DNA of 26,805 bases from the NCBI GenBank assembly GCA_023459675.1, contig JAEWTC010000218.1, forward strand, positions 1 through 26,805, given 5' to 3'. Origin of the DNA: Bacillota bacterium (GTDB lineage: Bacteria > Bacillota > Clostridia > Christensenellales > Aristaeellaceae). This document shows, one piece after another, positions 22,800 to 26,805 of this stretch. The position numbers and the translations under genes are program-made. Below the pieces are notes generated by a model, which had not been told where the DNA came from, did not search any database, and saw only the letters and a list, made by a program, of their open reading frames with translations. How positions within the stretch are numbered: the stretch's first letter is position 1; each line of letters opens with the position of its first letter.

Positions 22800-22828
22800 A
22801 TTATACCATCGAACCCGAACCGGGTAAA
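22800..22828 (-). promoter_or_regulatory. Promoter of the membrane protein - murI operon
   Basis: Minus strand TTTACC (22823-22828), 17-base spacer, TATAAT (22800-22805). Its -35 lies only three bases from the -35 of the divergent T-box promoter. Confidence 0.75.
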
Positions 22829-22831
22829 GGG

Positions 22832-22861
22832 TTGACAAGTTCCGCGGGCTTGCCGTATAAT
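22832..22861 (+). promoter_or_regulatory. Consensus sigma-A promoter of the T-box - acyl-CoA synthetase unit
   Basis: TTGACA (22832-22837), 18-base spacer, TATAAT (22856-22861). The start point is expected near 22868, just before T-box stem I. Confidence 0.88.
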
Positions 22862-22867
22862 CACAGC

Positions 22868-23126
22868 AATTACGCGATGACCGGGCGCGGTGCGCAGCCC
22901 CTTTCCAAAGAGAAGTGCCGGCGGGTGCGAGGCATGAAAGGGCGCGGACCTTCTCCCCCGTGAGCGGCCTGCGGGAATAAAGTACCGCGGGACGGGCGGC
23001 CCGATACAGCCTTTTGAGAGGGATGCGTATACACCCGGCGAAAACCGGGCCGTAACGCGCCAAACGAAGTGGTACCGCGGATGTGCAAGCCTCCGTCTTC
23101 GAGTTTTCGAAGGCGGGGGCTTTTTT
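22868..23126 (+). ncRNA. T-box riboswitch leader upstream of acyl-CoA synthetase
   Basis: The canonical T-box elements are all visible in order. The stem I K-turn is GATGA (22876-22880) with TGAGC (22961-22965). AGAGA is at 22909-22913, and the distal stem is TGCC/GGCA with loop GGCGGGTGCGA (22916-22934). A stem II S-turn-like GAATAAAGTACC and a IIA/B GGACGGGC...GCCCG region follow, then stem III CCCGG...CCGGG. The T-box core is TGGTACCGCGG (23070-23080), where the U after UGG matches discriminator A73. The terminator follows. The specifier is UUC (Phe, 22951-22953) by upstream register or CUC (Leu, 22953-22955) by spacing to GAGC; sequence reading alone leaves this open. Uncharged cognate tRNA should switch the gene on. 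Confidence 0.93.
23089..23126 (+). terminator. T-box-controlled terminator
   Basis: GCCTCCGTCTTCGA, loop GTTT, TCGAAGGCGGGGGC (14 bp with two G-U pairs), then TTTTTT. It competes with the antiterminator formed by the T-box sequence at 23066-23080. Confidence 0.92.
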
Positions 23127-23153
23127 GGTACCTGCAGAGAGGGGATGTTGGCC

Positions 23154-24839
23154 ATGGCATTCAAACCGGTGAACGATCTTCAGGAGTACACCATACCGGG
23201 GCTTCTGGCAAGAAACGTGCGCAATCACCCGGACAACGACTGCGTTGTGGCGCCGGAATCCGGCGTGCGCTGGAGCTGGAAGGAGTTCGACCGGCTATCC
23301 GGCGTCGTGGCGCGCGGGCTGTACGCGCTGGGCATCCGCAAGGGGGATCACGTAGCCATCTGGGCCACCAACGTGCCGGAATGGCTGCTGACGATGTTTG
23401 CAACGGCCAAGCTCGGCGCAATCCTGATTACCGTCAACACCAACTACAAGCAATTTGAGTTAAATTATCTGCTCACCCAGAGCGATGCGAAGCTTTTGGT
23501 CATGGTCGGCGGCGTGAAGGGCAACGATTATCTGGAGCATATCACCGGCCTGATGCCCAGCCTCCTCGCTAAAGACCCGCAGCACGTGGGGGACGCGAAG
23601 CTGCCGTGCCTGCAAACCGTGGTGCTGATCGGGGACGAGGACAGAAGGCCCGCGGGGATGATCGGCTTTGAAACGCTGTACACCCTGGCCCAGACCGTGC
23701 CGGAGGAAACGCTTGCGGAGATTACGAAGTCCCTGCAGACCCACGACGTGATCAACATGCAGTACACCAGCGGCACTACGGGCTTTCCCAAGGGCGTGAT
23801 GCTGACGCATTACAACATCACCAACAACGGCCAGTTCATGGGCGATTGCATGAAGCTCAAAAGCGTTGACCGGCTGATGATCGTGGTGCCGCTGTTCCAT
23901 TGCTTCGGCTGCGTGCTGGGCGTGATGAGCTGCCTGACCCACGCCTCCACCATGGTGCTGATGACGCGCTATAACCCCCTGCAGGAGATGGAATACCTTG
24001 AACAGGAGCGCTGCACGGCGGTGCACGGTGTGCCGACCATGTTCATCGGTATGCTGGAACACCCGGAGTTCGACCGGTTCGATTTCTCCCATCTGCGCAC
24101 GGGCATCATGGCGGGCAGCCCCTGCCCGATCAAAACCATGCGCGACGTGACCGGGAAAATGCACCTGTCGGAGCTGACCATCACCTACGGGCAAACCGAA
24201 TGCTCCCCGGGCATGACCATGAGCCGCACCGACGATCCGCTGGAGATCCGCGTCAGCACCGTGGGCAGGCTCCTGCCGCATACCGAGGGCAAGATCATCG
24301 ACCCGGCCACCGGCGAAGAGCTGCCCCGCGGCGTGCCCGGCGAGATCGTGACCCGCGGTTACCATGTGATGAAGGGGTATTACAAAATGCCCGAGGCAAC
24401 CCGCCAGGCGGTCGATCAGGACGGCTGGCTGCACACGGGCGACATCGGCACCATGGACGAACAGGGCTACTTCAAGATCACCGGCCGCCTGAAGGACATG
24501 ATCATCCGCGGCGGCGAGAACATCTATCCCCGCGAGATCGAGGAGTTTCTCTACACCCATCCCGCCGTCAAGGACGTGCAGGTGATCGGCCTGCCGGATG
24601 AAAAATACGGCGAGGCGGTCTGCGCCTGCGTGATCTTCAAGGACGGCATGACGGCCACGGACGAGGAAATTATCCAGTTCGTCAGCGCCGGCATGAGCCG
24701 CTTCAAAACCCCGAAATACGTCATCCCCATGACCGAGTTCCCCATGACGGCGAGCGGCAAAATACAAAAGTACAAGCTCCGCGCGATGGGTGTGGAGAAG
24801 CTGGGCCTCCAGCAGGCGGACAGCATCGAAACGGCTTAA
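23154..24839 (+). CDS. AMP-dependent acyl-CoA synthetase (fatty-acyl/aryl-CoA ligase type)
   Basis: 561-residue ANL-superfamily ligase forming an acyl-AMP, then acyl-CoA. The motifs are YTSGTTGFPKG (204-214, A3), ITYGQTECSPG (A5), GYYKMPEATRQA and DGWLHTGDIGTMDEQGYFKI (A7), GRLKDMIIRGGENIYPREIE (A8) and catalytic Lys536 in TASGKIQKYK (A10). No carrier or condensation domain is present, so it is a stand-alone ligase. It is close to short/medium-chain or aryl-CoA ligases; the substrate is not readable. The start at 23154 is chosen because GAGAGGGG is nine bases upstream; the ATG at 23145 abuts it. Control by a T-box ties expression to amino-acid limitation, an unusual setting for this family. 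Confidence 0.93.
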   Translation: MAFKPVNDLQEYTIPGLLARNVRNHPDNDCVVAPESGVRWSWKEFDRLSGVVARGLYALGIRKGDHVAIWATNVPEWLLTMFATAKLGAILITVNTNYKQFELNYLLTQSDAKLLVMVGGVKGNDYLEHITGLMPSLLAKDPQHVGDAKLPCLQTVVLIGDEDRRPAGMIGFETLYTLAQTVPEETLAEITKSLQTHDVINMQYTSGTTGFPKGVMLTHYNITNNGQFMGDCMKLKSVDRLMIVVPLFHCFGCVLGVMSCLTHASTMVLMTRYNPLQEMEYLEQERCTAVHGVPTMFIGMLEHPEFDRFDFSHLRTGIMAGSPCPIKTMRDVTGKMHLSELTITYGQTECSPGMTMSRTDDPLEIRVSTVGRLLPHTEGKIIDPATGEELPRGVPGEIVTRGYHVMKGYYKMPEATRQAVDQDGWLHTGDIGTMDEQGYFKITGRLKDMIIRGGENIYPREIEEFLYTHPAVKDVQVIGLPDEKYGEAVCACVIFKDGMTATDEEIIQFVSAGMSRFKTPKYVIPMTEFPMTASGKIQKYKLRAMGVEKLGLQQADSIETA

Positions 24840-24842
24840 ATA

Positions 24843-25026
24843 TTCGAATGAGGAAGTAGGAATGAGGAATTAGGAATTGTGGTACGGTTGCTTCGCAACC
24901 GTTACATTGATAACTTGTATCGCGCAGTTGTGGTAACTGTTTTATTGCATTGGTATGAAGCACAGCATATACAAAAAGGAAAGATTGCGTAAGCAATCTT
25001 TCCTTCATTCCTCATTCCTCATTTCG
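24843..25026. mobile_element. MITE-like AT-rich element with imperfect terminal inverted repeats
   Basis: The stretch is visibly AT-rich against GC-rich neighbours. Its left end CGAATGAGGAAGTAGGAATG and the complement of its right end CGAAATGAGGAATGAGGAAT are near-identical, giving about 20-25 bp of terminal inverted repeat. Inside are two perfect hairpins, ACGGTTGC-TTC-GCAACCGT (near 24884-24903) and AAGGAAAGATTGC-GTAA-GCAATCTTTCCTT (24976-25005). No coding capacity is evident. It starts right after the synthetase stop codon. No clear target-site duplication is visible; a short TAAA on both sides is not convincing. Confidence 0.6.
24976..25005 (+). terminator. Hairpin within the repeat element, possible terminator of the acyl-CoA synthetase
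   Basis: AAGGAAAGATTGC, GTAA, GCAATCTTTCCTT is a perfect 13-bp stem with a T-containing tail. It is the only terminator-like structure after the synthetase gene, so the inserted element may supply transcription termination. Confidence 0.5.
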
Positions 25027-25052
25027 TAAAATGCCGCAACCCCTTGGAGAAC

Positions 25053-25081
25053 TTGACGAGCGCCGGGAACAATGGTACATT
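25053..25081 (+). promoter_or_regulatory. Promoter of the proline-rich membrane protein gene
   Basis: TTGACG (25053-25058), 17-base spacer, TACATT (25076-25081), ending 35 bases before the start codon. It lies just outside the AT-rich repeat element. Confidence 0.65.
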
Positions 25082-25116
25082 ACCATATGAGCAGTCAAGG
25101 ACAAAAGAGGGAAAGC

Positions 25117-26667
25117 ATGAACAAATACTGGTCGAATGATGATGACAAAAAAGTCAGCTACATCACTGAGCAGCCCATGCGCAGCGCCCGTGTAAACGGC
25201 GGTGCGCCGCAAACTGCGCAGGAAGCCTCCCGTCAGTATGCCGATGCGGACAGCGCGGGGGTTTTCTCCGCCGCGCAGGGGCTGAACCGGCCGGATTCCC
25301 AGGCATACCGCCCGGCGCCGCCGGCAGGCGCGCCCAGCTACGGCCAGGACCGCTCCACCTTCCTGTCGCAGGACGGGAGCGATCCGCAGCGCGGAGAGAT
25401 GCAGTTCGCGCCGCCGCCCAAGTTCACCCCCCAAGGCCCGCAGAACAGCTTCCCCCAGCCGCCGTATCCGTTTGAGGAAGGGTATCAGGTGCGAAGCGAA
25501 ACTCCGCACGGCCCGCGCGGCGGCAGGCGGAGCAGGCGCGGCTTTTTCATTTTCTGGATCGTCCTGCTGCTGCTGTTGGTGATCGGCCTGGGCACCTATA
25601 TTTTCCGCTATCAGGTGCTGGAGCTGATCGGCAACGTCTTCGGCGAGGAAACGGTCTGGCTGTTAAGCCCCACCCCCGTGCCCACCGAGCCGGAGCCGGA
25701 GCTGCCCGCCTATGTGGAAGCCGAGCCGGAAACGGTGAAGGCGCGCATACGGCAGGAGATTGACGCCGTGGCGGCGGGGCTTGACTTGGAAACCGACGCC
25801 GTAACGCAGTCCGCCATTATCGCCCGCACGGATAACCCGGACGGAACGAGCGATTATTACCTGTTCGCCGCGGATAACGGCAGGTTATTAGGGTATTACG
25901 CGGGGCTGCGGGAGCTGATCCCCTGCTCCGACGATATTTTCTATCTCGGGGTCGAGCCTTACCTGATCACCGCGCAGGGCTTCCCACTGACCGATCTGTC
26001 CCAGTATGTGCGCACCACGGGCGGCGACGTGCGGCTGTCGCCGATGTTAGGCGGCTGGGCGCTGGTCATCGGCCCGCAGGGGGATATGTTCAACTATATC
26101 GGTGCGGACGGGGAGCTGATCTCCAGCCTCTGGTTTGCCAAAGCCTTCCCGTTTACGGCGGATACCACTTTTGCCTATGTGGACACCGGCAATACGGCGG
26201 ACCCCGATCACCGGTACGCGCTGTATCTGCTGAGCGCGGAGGGCGAAACCAAGCGCCTTTCCTTTGCGAAGGATATGGAGGGCATGCTGCAGAGCGTTTG
26301 CGGCGTAGCTTTCATGGCAAACGGCGAAATGCGCACGCAAACCGCGAATATGGCGTTGATCGGGAATACCGACCAGGCCACGGCGTACGTAAACTGCGGC
26401 GCGCTGGTGGTGCGCGACCGGGAAACCCAGCTCTACGGGCTGTTTGTGGACGGCGTGCAGCAATACCCCTACGCGTTTGACTCAATCGAGGTCATGCCGT
26501 CCGATCTGGTTTGGGCGGAGGATGAAAGCGGCTTCGTAACCCGCCGCACGGTGGAGGGGCATGCCTATCCGCTGCCGCATTCCTATCGTTTCGTGCTCAA
26601 ACAGGGCGATACGGTGCAGTTTGTCTCCATCGCCGCCGTTTCGCAGTTTTCCATGCCGCTGGATTGA
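25117..26667 (+). CDS. Membrane-anchored protein with proline/glutamine-rich N-terminus, unknown function
   Basis: 516 residues. The cytoplasmic N-terminal 140 or so residues are low-complexity and rich in Pro, Gln, Gly and Ser (PAPPAGAPSYGQ, PPPKFTPQGPQNSFPQPPYP). They are followed by a basic stretch (GGRRSRRG) and one transmembrane helix (about 146-168). A PT/PE linker (SPTPVPTEPEPELPAY) then leads into an extracellular domain of about 310 residues with several beta-rich, repeat-like segments (YYLFAADNGRLLGYY, GGWALVIGPQGDMFNYIGAD, YALYLLSAEGETKRL), which could form a propeller-like fold. I do not recognise a family. GAGGG sits five bases before ATG. The next gene, 19 bases downstream, encodes a secreted protein, so both may act at the cell surface. 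Confidence 0.85.
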   Translation: MNKYWSNDDDKKVSYITEQPMRSARVNGGAPQTAQEASRQYADADSAGVFSAAQGLNRPDSQAYRPAPPAGAPSYGQDRSTFLSQDGSDPQRGEMQFAPPPKFTPQGPQNSFPQPPYPFEEGYQVRSETPHGPRGGRRSRRGFFIFWIVLLLLLVIGLGTYIFRYQVLELIGNVFGEETVWLLSPTPVPTEPEPELPAYVEAEPETVKARIRQEIDAVAAGLDLETDAVTQSAIIARTDNPDGTSDYYLFAADNGRLLGYYAGLRELIPCSDDIFYLGVEPYLITAQGFPLTDLSQYVRTTGGDVRLSPMLGGWALVIGPQGDMFNYIGADGELISSLWFAKAFPFTADTTFAYVDTGNTADPDHRYALYLLSAEGETKRLSFAKDMEGMLQSVCGVAFMANGEMRTQTANMALIGNTDQATAYVNCGALVVRDRETQLYGLFVDGVQQYPYAFDSIEVMPSDLVWAEDESGFVTRRTVEGHAYPLPHSYRFVLKQGDTVQFVSIAAVSQFSMPLD

Positions 26668-26686
26668 TGTGTAAGGAGAGGGACAG

Positions 26687-26805
26687 ATGAAACATACGCT
26701 CGCCGTTGTATTGGCACTGCTGCTGGGGCTTTGCGCGCCTGCATCGGCCATGGAGGATACCGACGTATCGCTCTGGAACCAAAGCGCCGGCACCGCGATT
26801 ACCGA
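26687..26805 (+). CDS. Secreted protein, N-terminal fragment
   Basis: Runs off the right edge; 39 residues are visible. It begins MKHTLAVVLALLLGLCAPAS with a standard signal peptide, probably cleaved after APASA by signal peptidase I. A cysteine lies in LGLC, but the residue before it is Leu, so a lipobox is unlikely. AAGGAGAGG lies about six bases before ATG. It is probably cotranscribed with the preceding membrane protein. The function cannot be read. Confidence 0.75.
   Translation, partial: MKHTLAVVLALLLGLCAPASAMEDTDVSLWNQSAGTAIT

Noticed and set aside
22982..22990. Second GTACCGCGG, resembling a duplicate T-box core
   Set aside because: It lacks the preceding UGG and falls where the stem II S-turn and its closing helix are expected, so it is part of one T-box and not a second one.
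22760..23164. Long upstream extension of the membrane protein frame
   Set aside because: It passes antisense through the T-box and both divergent promoters. The ATG at 22759 has a good ribosome site and gives a normal membrane-protein N-terminus.

Overview
The window reads as a GC-rich chromosomal segment of a low-copy Firmicutes, most likely an anaerobic gut-type member of the Clostridia. The evidence is the T-box leader, strong AGGAGG-type ribosome binding sites, consensus sigma-A promoters, PadR/HAAS-type regulatory modules, a class I Fe-S fumarase and low-redox iron enzymes. A family-level assignment is not possible from sequence alone. No rRNA, tRNA, CRISPR array or full insertion sequence was found.

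Layout. (1) 1-3400: a truncated LacI-family regulator (minus), a thiol peroxidase of the GPx family (minus), a Gfo/Idh/MocA oxidoreductase (plus), a 39-bp tandem-repeat tract, and a 27-residue Lys/Ala/Pro repeat peptide with its own promoter and terminator. (2) 3680-5740: a PadR regulator, a HAAS/DUF1700-type membrane protein and a DUF4097-type beta-repeat protein, in overlapping genes behind a nested palindromic operator. (3) 5740-6870: a second Gfo/Idh oxidoreductase (minus). (4) 6840-17380: a nine-gene minus-strand operon for reductive pyrimidine breakdown and uptake. (5) 17500-18550: a YiaK-like reductase, divergent from that operon. (6) 18560-22800: a LabA/NYN-domain protein (minus), a metallophosphoesterase and two-subunit fumarase (plus), and glutamate racemase with a small membrane protein (minus). 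(7) 22830-24840: a T-box leader in front of an acyl-CoA synthetase. (8) 24840-26805: a MITE-like AT-rich insertion, a proline-rich membrane-anchored protein, and the start of a secreted protein.

The central system is the pyd operon. In transcription order it encodes a beta-alanine-type aminotransferase, an iron alcohol dehydrogenase, an ABC ATPase, two permeases, a substrate-binding protein, dihydropyrimidinase, a PreA-type dihydropyrimidine dehydrogenase and an M20 amidohydrolase. Together these can import a pyrimidine and convert uracil to dihydrouracil, N-carbamoyl-beta-alanine, beta-alanine, malonate semialdehyde and finally 3-hydroxypropionate, releasing both nitrogens. It has a consensus TTGACA-17-TATAAT promoter, an attenuator-like hairpin directly after the start point, and a terminator after the last gene.

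The most novel-looking observations are four. The substrate-binding protein of this operon appears to be circularly permuted, with the two halves of the NMT1/THI5-like fold in reversed order. The dehydrogenase carries a DPD/PreT-like N-terminal Fe-S domain fused directly to PreA without the FAD/NADPH domain. A T-box riboswitch controls an acyl-CoA synthetase rather than an amino-acid gene. A tiny basic peptide gene has near-perfect expression signals.
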